This document shows, one piece after another, positions 7,882 to 14,565 of a stretch of DNA of 28,145 bases. Below the pieces are notes generated by a model, which had not been told where the DNA came from, ran no database searches, and was given only the letters and a program-made list of their open reading frames with translations. Every line of letters starts with the position of its first letter. Position 1 is the first letter of the stretch. The translations under genes and the position numbers were made by a program. The stretch covers positions 1 to 28,145 of the forward strand of contig JAZSOL010000211.1 of the NCBI GenBank assembly GCA_045536915.1, read 5' to 3'. The DNA is from RGIG1828 sp045536915. GTDB taxonomy: Bacteria > Bacillota > Clostridia > UMGS1810.

Positions 7882-8478
7882 TTATTTCCCCTCCTTTTCA
7901 TCAATTGCTTTTACTGCTTCAACTGCATTGTTAACACCCAACACAACAGCATCGGAAGTTATTGTTGCACCGCTTATTGCATCAATTTCGTTTTCTTTTG
8001 GAGAAGATGCGTTTTTAACAACCGTAAGAGGTGCTTTTTTACCGGAGGCAAACTGACCCGAAAAAGCTTCTTCCTGTGCTTTTGCGCCAAGACCCGGGGT
8101 TTCGCTCATTGATATGATTTTGATTCCGGTAATCGTTTCAAGGTCAGGACCGATTCCAACAAACATATTGATTCCGCCGCCAAATCCCGCTGGTTCAACA
8201 TTTACGCAGTATCCGGCAAATTCACCGTTTTTATCGGCTTTGAATACATTGAGTATATTTAAAGCTTCAAACTCAGCCATATCAATATCAATCTCTTCAA
8301 AGCTTGCATCACTTATTACTTCCTGTTTTGCTTTTTCAGCATTAATTTCGGCAAGCGCTGCTATGCGGTTTTGTGTAAGATGATTACACAGCGTGAGAGC
8401 AAGAGTTGCAAAGAAGGTTATAGCAAACAGAATTAATGCAAGTTTGATTATTGTTGTTTTATTATTTTCTTTACTCAT
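7882..8478 (-). CDS. rnfG: Rnf complex subunit G, FMN-bound electron carrier
   Basis: Extracytoplasmic electron-carrying subunit with covalently bound FMN. 198 residues with one N-terminal membrane helix (about 11-31) and the flavinylation motif SGATITS near 169-175, the Thr being the FMN attachment site. PAGFGGGINMFVGI and SETPGLGAKA are conserved FMN-binding-domain blocks. ATG overlaps the rnfD stop by four bases (ATGA), so translation is coupled. A flavin transferase (ApbE) needed for FMN attachment is not encoded in this window. Confidence 0.95.
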   Translation of the reverse strand: MSKENNKTTIIKLALILFAITFFATLALTLCNHLTQNRIAALAEINAEKAKQEVISDASFEEIDIDMAEFEALNILNVFKADKNGEFAGYCVNVEPAGFGGGINMFVGIGPDLETITGIKIISMSETPGLGAKAQEEAFSGQFASGKKAPLTVVKNASSPKENEIDAISGATITSDAVVLGVNNAVEAVKAIDEKEGK

Positions 8479-9437
8479 GCTTTCACCGCCTTACTTCCGA
8501 ATTTTCCCGGTCTTATGTATTTATCAATAAGAGGAGTTATGATGTTCATAATTAAAATTGCATATGTAACACCTTCGGGATAACCGCCGTATATTCTGAT
8601 AACACCTGTAATTAAGCCTGCACCGAATGCATACACAAACTGACCCCATTTCGTAACCGGGCTTGTGGCATAATCGGTTGCCATAAAGAATCCTCCAAGC
8701 ACAACGCCTCCAGCCATAATGTTCCATAAAAAGCTGAAATCAGAAAAAATCATGCAAAAGATTCCAAGTGTTGCAAGGTATGTAACCGGTATAACAAGAC
8801 TTATAACCTTTCTTATAACAAGATATGCCGCACCAATCAGGAGAAGCAATACCGATACTTCGCCAATACATCCGCCAACATATCCGAAGAAAAGCTCTGT
8901 GTATGAAGCAGCTTCCGCAGATGCGGCTTCTGTACCTTTAATAACCGCAAGCGGAGTAGCACCCGAAACTGCATCGAATGATGAAAACCATCCAAACGGG
9001 TCTTTTGGAACAGGGTATGTTGTCAACTCAACAGGCCAGCAGGCAAGAAGAAATGCTCTTGCCGCAAGTGCCGGGTTAACAAAGTTGTTACCTGCACCGC
9101 CAAAGAAACATTTAACAATAATTATTGCAAATGCATCACCAATAACAACCATATAAAGCGGTATCGATGCCGGCAGACAAAACGCAAGCAAAATACCTGT
9201 TACAATAGCTGTCAGGTCACCGGTTGTATTTTCTTTTCCGGTAAGTTTATCCCATATAAATTCAAAAAGTACGCAGAAAGCGGCAGACGTAAGACACACT
9301 AAAAGTGCTTCAAGTCCGAAAAAATATACGCTTCCCAAAAGTGCCGGCATAAGTGCAATAATAACATCGCGCATAAATGCTCTGATATTGTTTTTGCCTT
9401 TTATGTGCGGCGAATATGATATAACTAAATTAGCCAA
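8475..9437 (-). CDS. rnfD: Rnf complex subunit D, flavinylated membrane protein
   Basis: Multi-spanning subunit with a second covalent FMN site, SGATPLAV in the segment FDAVSGATPLAVIKG. 320 residues. The open reading frame extends to 9521 but the extra 28 residues are basic, overlap rnfC and do not look like RnfD; TTG at 9437 is preferred since GAGGTG lies upstream at 6-9 bases and the protein then begins LANLVISYSPHIKGKNN, the family's normal beginning. rnfC ends 11 bases upstream. Other family blocks visible: GGAGNNFVNPALAARAFLL and GGFFMATDYATSPVT. Confidence 0.94.
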   Translation of the reverse strand: MANLVISYSPHIKGKNNIRAFMRDVIIALMPALLGSVYFFGLEALLVCLTSAAFCVLFEFIWDKLTGKENTTGDLTAIVTGILLAFCLPASIPLYMVVIGDAFAIIIVKCFFGGAGNNFVNPALAARAFLLACWPVELTTYPVPKDPFGWFSSFDAVSGATPLAVIKGTEAASAEAASYTELFFGYVGGCIGEVSVLLLLIGAAYLVIRKVISLVIPVTYLATLGIFCMIFSDFSFLWNIMAGGVVLGGFFMATDYATSPVTKWGQFVYAFGAGLITGVIRIYGGYPEGVTYAILIMNIITPLIDKYIRPGKFGSKAVKA

Positions 9438-9448
9438 AGTTTTGCACC

Positions 9449-10771
9449 TCAATTCTTTTTGCGGCTTGCCGCGATTTTTCTTTTGATAAGTTTGATTCTT
9501 TGAGTGATATGATTTCCGCAAGGGCAGTTAAACGAACATACACCGCATTCAACACAGTCCATAGCATCATATTTTGCACATGTTTCGGCATCGCCTATCT
9601 TAGCGTATGCATTAAGCTGAGCGGGAACGAGTCTCATCGGGCAGTTTTGAACACATTTTCCGCATCTGAGACACGGCGATTCATCTGAAAAATCAAATTC
9701 TTCGTCTGTGAATGCTAAAAGAGCTGATGTTCCTTTTATTGTGCTTGCTTTCATATCTTTCTGAGCCAACCCCATCATAGGTCCGCCTGCAATTAATTTT
9801 CTTGTGTTGTCAAGATCTATTTCACCTGCAGTAAGAATATCTTCAAAGCTTGTTCCGATGCGTACGCGGAAATTGGCTTTTCTTTTCATTCCCGAGCCGG
9901 AAAGTGTGATGATTCTTGACATTATTGGTTTTTTCATAATAACTGCATTTCTTATAGCTGTGTAGGTGTCGATATTATCCACCACAACGCCAACATCAGC
10001 AGGAAGCTTGCCACTTGGCACTTCCTTGCCTGTAATAGCTTTAATAAGATGCTTCTCGCTTCCCTGAGGATATTTGGTTTTGAGAGCGCAAACCGAAATG
10101 CCCTCATATTTTTTTGCATACTCAGACATAATCTTTATTGCTTCGGGTTTGTTGTTTTCAATACCGATATATCCTTTTTTAACACCGAGAATATCCATTG
10201 TGATTTTCAACCCCTCAAACACGAGTTCTGGAGTTTCAAGCATCACTCTGTAGTCTGAAGTAAGATACGGTTCGCATTCCGCACCGTTTACGATGCAGCA
10301 GTCGATTTTTTTGTCGGGTGGGGGAGAAAGCTTTATGAACGTGGGGAAGGTTGCTCCTCCGAGCCCCACAACACCGGCATTTTTGATTCTTTTGATTTTT
10401 TCCTCGTTGCTTATGCTTTCGTAATCTCCGAAATCCTTGATTTCTTCAAACATTTCGTCTTCAAAATCATTTTCCACCACAACAGACATAACGTTTGTAC
10501 CGTTCGGATGAGGTCTTTTTTCAATAGCAATAACCTTTCCTGAAACAGTTGAGTGAATCGGCGCCGAAACAAATGCTTCGCTGTTTCCGATTATTTGACC
10601 TGCCAACACTCGGTCGCCAATACCCACCGTAGGATTACAAGGCGCACCAATATGCTGTGACATGGGATATACCATTATTTTAGACGGCATAAGATCTTCA
10701 ATTGCAAGGTCCATAGTTTCTGCCTTGTGGTCAGCAGGGTGTGTACCGCCTTTAAATGTTAATAATTTCAA
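9449..10771 (-). CDS. rnfC: Rnf complex subunit C, NADH-binding iron-sulfur protein
   Basis: Peripheral cytoplasmic subunit that exchanges electrons with NAD+/NADH. 440 residues: an N-terminal barrel-sandwich domain (about 30-88, MSQHIGAPCNPTVGIGDRV and IHSTVSGKV), an FMN/NADH-binding domain starting GVVGLGGATFPTFIKL, an SLBB-like region, and two [4Fe-4S] motifs CLRCGKCVQNCP and CVECGVCSFNCP near the C-terminus. Start is TTG at 10771 with AAGGAGG 7 bases upstream. It lies 18 bases after pncB with no room for a promoter. The microcompartment protein PduS at 22105-23445 is its homologue with a rearranged domain order. Confidence 0.95.
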   Translation of the reverse strand: MKLLTFKGGTHPADHKAETMDLAIEDLMPSKIMVYPMSQHIGAPCNPTVGIGDRVLAGQIIGNSEAFVSAPIHSTVSGKVIAIEKRPHPNGTNVMSVVVENDFEDEMFEEIKDFGDYESISNEEKIKRIKNAGVVGLGGATFPTFIKLSPPPDKKIDCCIVNGAECEPYLTSDYRVMLETPELVFEGLKITMDILGVKKGYIGIENNKPEAIKIMSEYAKKYEGISVCALKTKYPQGSEKHLIKAITGKEVPSGKLPADVGVVVDNIDTYTAIRNAVIMKKPIMSRIITLSGSGMKRKANFRVRIGTSFEDILTAGEIDLDNTRKLIAGGPMMGLAQKDMKASTIKGTSALLAFTDEEFDFSDESPCLRCGKCVQNCPMRLVPAQLNAYAKIGDAETCAKYDAMDCVECGVCSFNCPCGNHITQRIKLIKRKIAASRKKN

Positions 10772-10789
10772 AATATTTCCTCCTTCCGG

Positions 10790-12229
10790 TTATTTGTGAT
10801 TATTTAATAATTTATTTTTTATTTCCCATAATCCGGGAGATAAATCAACATAATAGTCATGCGGATTTTCAAAACGTTTCACTTCGTCCCAGAGAGTATT
10901 GACCTGCTCATGGCAATAGTTTCTGATATTTTCAATATCGGGCGAATCGTAAACGAGCTTGCCTTTTTTAAATATCGGAATCAGAATTTCTTTTGCATAA
11001 TAATTTGTAACGGTTTTCCTCTTCCAGGTATGCTCCGGGTCAAAAATCTCGTAGTCTTCTCCATTTGGTATCGGTTCATCTTTAAGAAGCAACACATCCG
11101 CAATTGCTTTGTCGGTCTCTTTTGAATAAAGACGTACAACTTTTTTGCTGCATGGTGTAGTGATTTTTTCAATGTTTTCGGAAAGCTTGATTTTCGGGAT
11201 TTCAACACCGTTTTCAAAAACTGAAACGAGCTTATATACTCCTCCGAAAACAGGTTCCGACTTTGATGTTATGAGCCTTTCGCCAACTCCGAAAACGTCG
11301 ATTTCCGCTCCCTGAGATATTAAATCACGGATTATATATTCATCAAGAGAATTGCTTGCAACAATTTTAATATGCTCAAGACCTTCTTTTTTGAGAATTT
11401 CACGTATCTTTTTTGTAAGGTATGTGATGTCACCGCTGTCAACACGCACCGCACCGCTCATATGACCGTTTGGAACAAGATATTCCTTAAATACTCTTAT
11501 TGCATTCGGAAGACCCGATTTTAAAACGTTGTAGGTGTCAATTAAAAGAGTACAATTATCAGGATATGTTTGGGCATAAGCGAGAAATGCATCATATTCG
11601 GTAGGGAACATCTGAACCCAGCTGTGTGCCATAGTTCCGGTTGCGGGAGTTTTGTAGAGCACATCTGAAAACGTGCATGCTGTTCCTGCGCAACCGGCAA
11701 TATATGCCGCTCTTGCACCATCGGTGGCACCGCTTGCACCCTGAGCTCTTCTTGAACCAAGCTCAAGAACCGGCCTGCCATTTGCGGCGCGGACAATCCG
11801 GTTGGTTTTGGTGGCAATAAGGCTTTGATGATTTATCGTGAGAAGAACCATCGTTTCAATAAACTGAACTTCTATTGCAGGGCCTATAACTTTAACAATA
11901 GGTTCTTTCGGGAAAATCGGAGTACCTTCTTCAATTGCCCACACGTCAGAAGTGAATCTGAAATTTTTAAGGTATTCAAGAAACCTTTCATCAAAAAGCT
12001 TTTTGCTTCTGAGATATTCAATATCTTCATCGCAAAAACTAAGATTCAGTATATATTCAATCAGTTGCTTTAGTCCCATCATAATAGCATATCCGCCATT
12101 ATCCGGAACTTTTCTGAAAAACATATCAAAACAGGCAACAGTGTCTTTCATACCGTGGCAAAAATATCCGTTTGCCATTGTCAGCTCATAGAAATCTGTG
12201 AGCATAGTCATATTAAGACCGTTTTTCAT
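10790..12229 (-). CDS. pncB: Nicotinate phosphoribosyltransferase
   Basis: First enzyme of the Preiss-Handler NAD salvage route: nicotinate + PRPP (with ATP) gives nicotinate mononucleotide. 479 residues, the length of the Gram-positive form. MLTDFYELTMANGYF near the N-terminus, ELGSRRAQGASGATDGARAA, GTMAHSWVQMF (phosphoribosyl site region) and VRVDSGDITYL are conserved blocks. ATG at 12229 with AAAGGATG at good spacing. It heads the rnf operon, being separated from rnfC by only 18 bases, so NAD precursor salvage and the NAD-reducing Rnf pump appear to be co-expressed. No clear promoter fits the 40 bases between its start and the hairpin at 12266-12298; expression may depend on read-through from the upstream gene. 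Confidence 0.95.
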   Translation of the reverse strand: MKNGLNMTMLTDFYELTMANGYFCHGMKDTVACFDMFFRKVPDNGGYAIMMGLKQLIEYILNLSFCDEDIEYLRSKKLFDERFLEYLKNFRFTSDVWAIEEGTPIFPKEPIVKVIGPAIEVQFIETMVLLTINHQSLIATKTNRIVRAANGRPVLELGSRRAQGASGATDGARAAYIAGCAGTACTFSDVLYKTPATGTMAHSWVQMFPTEYDAFLAYAQTYPDNCTLLIDTYNVLKSGLPNAIRVFKEYLVPNGHMSGAVRVDSGDITYLTKKIREILKKEGLEHIKIVASNSLDEYIIRDLISQGAEIDVFGVGERLITSKSEPVFGGVYKLVSVFENGVEIPKIKLSENIEKITTPCSKKVVRLYSKETDKAIADVLLLKDEPIPNGEDYEIFDPEHTWKRKTVTNYYAKEILIPIFKKGKLVYDSPDIENIRNYCHEQVNTLWDEVKRFENPHDYYVDLSPGLWEIKNKLLNNHK

Positions 12230-12265
12230 ATTTGGTTCATCCTTTCGTATATCGAAGAAAAATGT

Positions 12266-12298
12266 AAAATTAGCGAGGCTGAGAACCTCGCTAAATTT
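12266..12298 (-). terminator. Hairpin with T-rich tail ahead of pncB (terminator or attenuator)
   Basis: The stem TTAGCGAGG (12270-12278) pairs with CCTCGCTAA (12286-12294) around a 7-base loop, with flanking A- and T-runs extending it. On the minus strand the stem is followed by TTTTACATTTTT. It lies between the 90-residue gene (stop at 12309) and pncB. Since I see no good promoter after it, it may act as a leaky terminator for the pncB-rnf unit. Confidence 0.75.
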
Positions 12299-12308
12299 TT
12301 AACAATCT

Positions 12309-12581
12309 TCAATTTGCCGCTGCATCTTCAAGCCAGAATGCACCAACATCCAATGCACGGTATAAACCTTCTCTTTCAACTTTCTTGACAACTCTTCCGT
12401 TTTCCATAAGAGATACTATAACGTCATTTGCAAGTTCAAGCTCATTTTGAGTTTCAGTACCGAGAATGCTTATGTGAATGTAGAATTTATCATTTATATC
12501 ACCGTAGATAACGGTATTGCCACGTTTAACGAGTGGCTTGCCCTTATACATAAGAGCAGTCTGCTCTTTCTTTTTGGCCAA
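12309..12581 (-). CDS. Conserved-looking 90-residue protein of unknown function
   Basis: I do not recognise this protein with certainty. 90 residues, soluble, opening AKKKEQTALMYKGKPLVKRG (after the initiator) and then NTVIYGDINDKFYIHISIL, with predicted beta-strand and a helix near the end (VEREGLYRALDVGAFWLED). No Cys, no His pair and no membrane helix, so no enzyme motif is visible. TTG at 12581 is preferred: AGAGGTGAT lies 4-6 bases upstream and the longer frame's extra 24 residues are hydrophobic leader sequence with no ribosome site. It has a good promoter at 12613-12641 and is followed by a hairpin, so it is a real expressed gene, possibly read through into pncB-rnf. Confidence 0.7.
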   Translation of the reverse strand: MAKKKEQTALMYKGKPLVKRGNTVIYGDINDKFYIHISILGTETQNELELANDVIVSLMENGRVVKKVEREGLYRALDVGAFWLEDAAAN

Positions 12582-12612
12582 AATTATCACCTCTATACAC
12601 ATTATTACATAT

Positions 12613-12641
12613 ATTTTAACACATAATTTCCAATATGTAAA
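12613..12641 (-). promoter_or_regulatory. Promoter of the 90-residue gene (and perhaps pncB-rnf)
   Basis: Minus strand TTTACA (12641-12636), 17-base spacer, TAAAAT (12618-12613), 32 bases before the TTG start. The hexamers are near consensus. It is the only convincing minus-strand promoter seen upstream of pncB-rnfCDGEAB. The divergent DUF421 gene begins 53 bases away on the other side. Confidence 0.7.
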
Positions 12642-12693
12642 GGCATAATACAAATAAAGTTAGAAAAAATTATCCGAAAATGTGGTGTGAATT

Positions 12694-13320
12694 TTGTTAA
12701 TATCTTTCACAAGAACACTTATTTTATACTTCCTCGTTGTTACAGCACTCAGAATTATGGGTAAGCGGCAGATTGGCGAGCTCCAACCATCGGAGCTTGT
12801 TGTTGCAATTATGATATCCGATCTTGCAACAATTCCAATGGGAGACACGGATATTCCTCTTTTGTATGGAATAGTTCCAATTGTCACGCTTGTCTGCGCT
12901 GAAGTAACACTTTCTTTTTTGTGTATGAAATCCCGTAGAATCAGAACTGTTGTCACCGGCAGACCTGCATATATAATAAATAAAGGAATAATCAATCAAA
13001 AAGAAATGAAAAAAGTTCGCTACTGCCTTTCCGATCTCCTTGAAGAACTCAGAATGATGGATGTTTTTGATATTTCCAAAGTCCACACTGCAACTCTTGA
13101 AACAAACGGTCAGATTTCTGTTGTTACCAATGATAACGCTCATGAAAGAGCATTTGTGCTTGTGTGTGATGGTGAAGTTCAGGAATTCACTCTTGCTGAA
13201 TCTCCGTTTGATAAAAAGGATTTAAGGAAATTTATAGGTTCTAACAATATTAAAGATATATTCATTCTGTCCGTTTCTTTGAAACGGGAAATTTTTTGCG
13301 TTATGAAAGGAGAATGCTGA
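12694..13320 (+). CDS. DUF421 (YetF/YcaP-like) membrane protein
   Basis: Function poorly known; the family is widespread in spore formers. 208 residues: about three N-terminal membrane helices (about 1-85), with the family hallmark GKRQIGELQPSELVVAIMIS followed by DLATIPMGD, then the cytoplasmic domain with TGRPAYIINKGIINQKEM and DLLEELRMMDVFDISKVHTA. Start TTG at 12694 (LLISFTRTLILYFLVV, first residue as Met) with only a weak GTGGTG-like site; there is no in-frame ATG before the conserved region. It overlaps the DUF4363 gene by one base, and the two families commonly pair. Confidence 0.88.
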   Translation: MLISFTRTLILYFLVVTALRIMGKRQIGELQPSELVVAIMISDLATIPMGDTDIPLLYGIVPIVTLVCAEVTLSFLCMKSRRIRTVVTGRPAYIINKGIINQKEMKKVRYCLSDLLEELRMMDVFDISKVHTATLETNGQISVVTNDNAHERAFVLVCDGEVQEFTLAESPFDKKDLRKFIGSNNIKDIFILSVSLKREIFCVMKGEC

Positions 13321-13694
13321 TGAGAACTTGTTTTATTATTGTTGCTGCAATACTCGTTCTTGCAAGCATATTTGTATCTGAATACTTTGTTGTTGAAAGT
13401 TTTTACGATAACCTGAGATTAAATGCCGAGAATATGAAACAATCCGTGCAAAACGGTATAATAAATGCAGAAGAAGCAAACAAAATCGTGAAAATGTGGG
13501 AAGATAAAAAAGGCAAGCTTTATATTTATGAGAATCACGAGTACTTTAAGATTCTTGAAGAAAATGTGTATAATCTGAAATTTGCCGCAGAAAAATCCGA
13601 ACAGAGAAACACTCTTTTTGCTCTCGAAAAACTCATTGTTATTGCCGAAGAGTCAGAATATGATTTTGCATTGTCGTTTGGAAATGTTTTTTGA
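13320..13694 (+). CDS. DUF4363-like membrane-anchored protein
   Basis: 124 residues: a single N-terminal membrane helix (about 4-24, CFIIVAAILVLASIFVSEYF) and a helical, charged domain outside the membrane. Length, topology and location directly after DUF421 match DUF4363, whose function is unknown. The ATG at 13320 shares a base with the DUF421 stop (TGATG) and has AAAGGAG 8 bases upstream; the longer frame starting at 13296 lies inside DUF421 and is not needed. The two proteins probably form a membrane pair. Confidence 0.78.
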   Translation: MRTCFIIVAAILVLASIFVSEYFVVESFYDNLRLNAENMKQSVQNGIINAEEANKIVKMWEDKKGKLYIYENHEYFKILEENVYNLKFAAEKSEQRNTLFALEKLIVIAEESEYDFALSFGNVF

Positions 13695-13698
13695 GCCT

Positions 13699-13725
13699 GC
13701 ACGTTTTAAAAGTGCGAATGTTTTT
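13699..13725 (+). terminator. Weak hairpin with T-run after DUF4363
   Basis: GCAC (13699-13702) pairs with GTGC (13712-13715), with inner TTTT/AAAA pairs possible, and a T5 run follows at 13721-13725. The stem is short, so efficiency is doubtful, but the position just after the stop codon and before the next promoter fits a terminator. Confidence 0.35.
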
Positions 13726-13726
13726 A

Positions 13727-13755
13727 TTGATTTATATCATTTTTTATGATAAAAT
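13727..13755 (+). promoter_or_regulatory. Promoter of the LOG-family gene
   Basis: TTGATT (13727-13732), 17-base spacer, TAAAAT (13750-13755), about 56 bases before the ATG. The region is very AT-rich, so a chance match cannot be fully excluded. Confidence 0.6.
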
Positions 13756-13811
13756 AATATAAAATATATTTATATATATAAGTTTGAAAATTATTATGGA
13801 AGGTGATGATT

Positions 13812-14372
13812 ATGTCAAGAAAATATTATGCGTGTGTATACGGCGGAGCGTCCGAAAAAATAGCGGATACATATATAAAGGAGATTGAAAAGCTCGGTTC
13901 TGTTCTGGTTAAGAGCGGTTTTTCTCTTGTGTACGGTGCAGGAGGCACGGGATGTATGGGTGCTGTTGCAAGAGGTGTTCATAAAGAGGGCGGATATGTT
14001 ATGGGCATAACTCCGTCATTTATGAGTAGCTTTGAAGATATATATGAGTGCGACAATACAATTACCGTTGACACTATGGCAGAGCGTAAAACCCTCATGG
14101 AAAAGCATGCGGATGTTTATTTTATTGCGCCTGGCGGTGTTGGAACTATGGACGAATTTTTTCAGGTGCTTACCTTAAAATACCTTAAGCGCTTTGATAC
14201 TCCGATTGTTGTTCTTAATATAAACGGATTTTATGATGTACTTCTTAAATTTATCAACAGTCTCATTGATGGCGGTGCCGTTAAAAAGAGCATATACGAT
14301 TTGTTTGTTGTGGCAGACAGTGTTGATTGCAAAGAAGTTATTAAGCTTCTGGAAAAAATAAGACAAAGTTAA
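13812..14372 (+). CDS. LOG-family nucleotide 5'-monophosphate phosphoribohydrolase
   Basis: 186-residue Rossmann-fold protein formerly labelled lysine decarboxylase; LOG enzymes cleave cytokinin riboside monophosphates or ordinary nucleotide monophosphates to base plus ribose-5-phosphate. GAGGTGCMG at about 46-54 and the catalytic PGGVGTMDEFFQ near 107-118 match the family motif PGGxGTxxE. The ATG at 13812 is used because GGAAGGTG lies upstream; GTG at 13803 and ATG at 13806 are alternatives. It has its own promoter and a strong terminator, so it is separate from the microcompartment operon that follows. True substrate is unknown. Confidence 0.85.
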   Translation: MSRKYYACVYGGASEKIADTYIKEIEKLGSVLVKSGFSLVYGAGGTGCMGAVARGVHKEGGYVMGITPSFMSSFEDIYECDNTITVDTMAERKTLMEKHADVYFIAPGGVGTMDEFFQVLTLKYLKRFDTPIVVLNINGFYDVLLKFINSLIDGGAVKKSIYDLFVVADSVDCKEVIKLLEKIRQS

Positions 14373-14377
14373 TTTAT

Positions 14378-14415
14378 GCCCCGGTGATATTTGCGTTACC
14401 GGGGCTGTTTTTGCG
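14378..14415 (+). terminator. Intrinsic terminator after the LOG gene
   Basis: GCCCCGGT (14378-14385) pairs perfectly with ACCGGGGC (14398-14405), plus two further inner pairs, followed by TGTTTTTGCG. It is GC-rich in an AT-rich region and closes the LOG transcript just before the microcompartment promoter. Confidence 0.92.
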
Positions 14416-14463
14416 TTTTGTTCTTTATTTTTCTGTGTTTTTAAATTATTTTCTTTGAAACTA

Positions 14464-14492
14464 TTGACTTTTGATTTGTTTTGTTGTAATAT
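14464..14492 (+). promoter_or_regulatory. P1, main promoter of the microcompartment operon
   Basis: TTGACT (14464-14469), 17-base spacer, TAATAT (14487-14492), 73 bases before the dehydratase ATG. The spacer and leader are packed with TTTTG/TTTGTTTTG runs. One of these, TTTTGATTTG in the spacer (14469-14478), recurs inverted at the second promoter. No CcpA cre-like site was seen. Confidence 0.75.
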
Positions 14493-14510
14493 TATGATAT
14501 CATATTTTGT

Positions 14511-14523
14511 TTTTGTTTTGATT
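14511..14523 (+). promoter_or_regulatory. Candidate operator of the DeoR-type regulator, copy 1
   Basis: TTTTGTTTTGATT, located about 19 bases after the -10 of P1. The identical 13 bases occur in reverse orientation at 18790-18802, just after the -10 of P2. Position after both promoters suits repressor binding; DeoR-family operators are often T-rich direct repeats. Low complexity makes this a hypothesis. Confidence 0.4.
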
Positions 14524-14565
14524 AATTTTGTTTGTAAACTCAATTTTTGTTCAGGAGTTGAAATT

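Noticed and set aside
14455..14565. Longer N-terminus for the diol dehydratase
   Set aside because: The 37 extra codons overlap the promoter and translate to a hydrophobic non-conserved stretch; a good ribosome site precedes the ATG at 14566.
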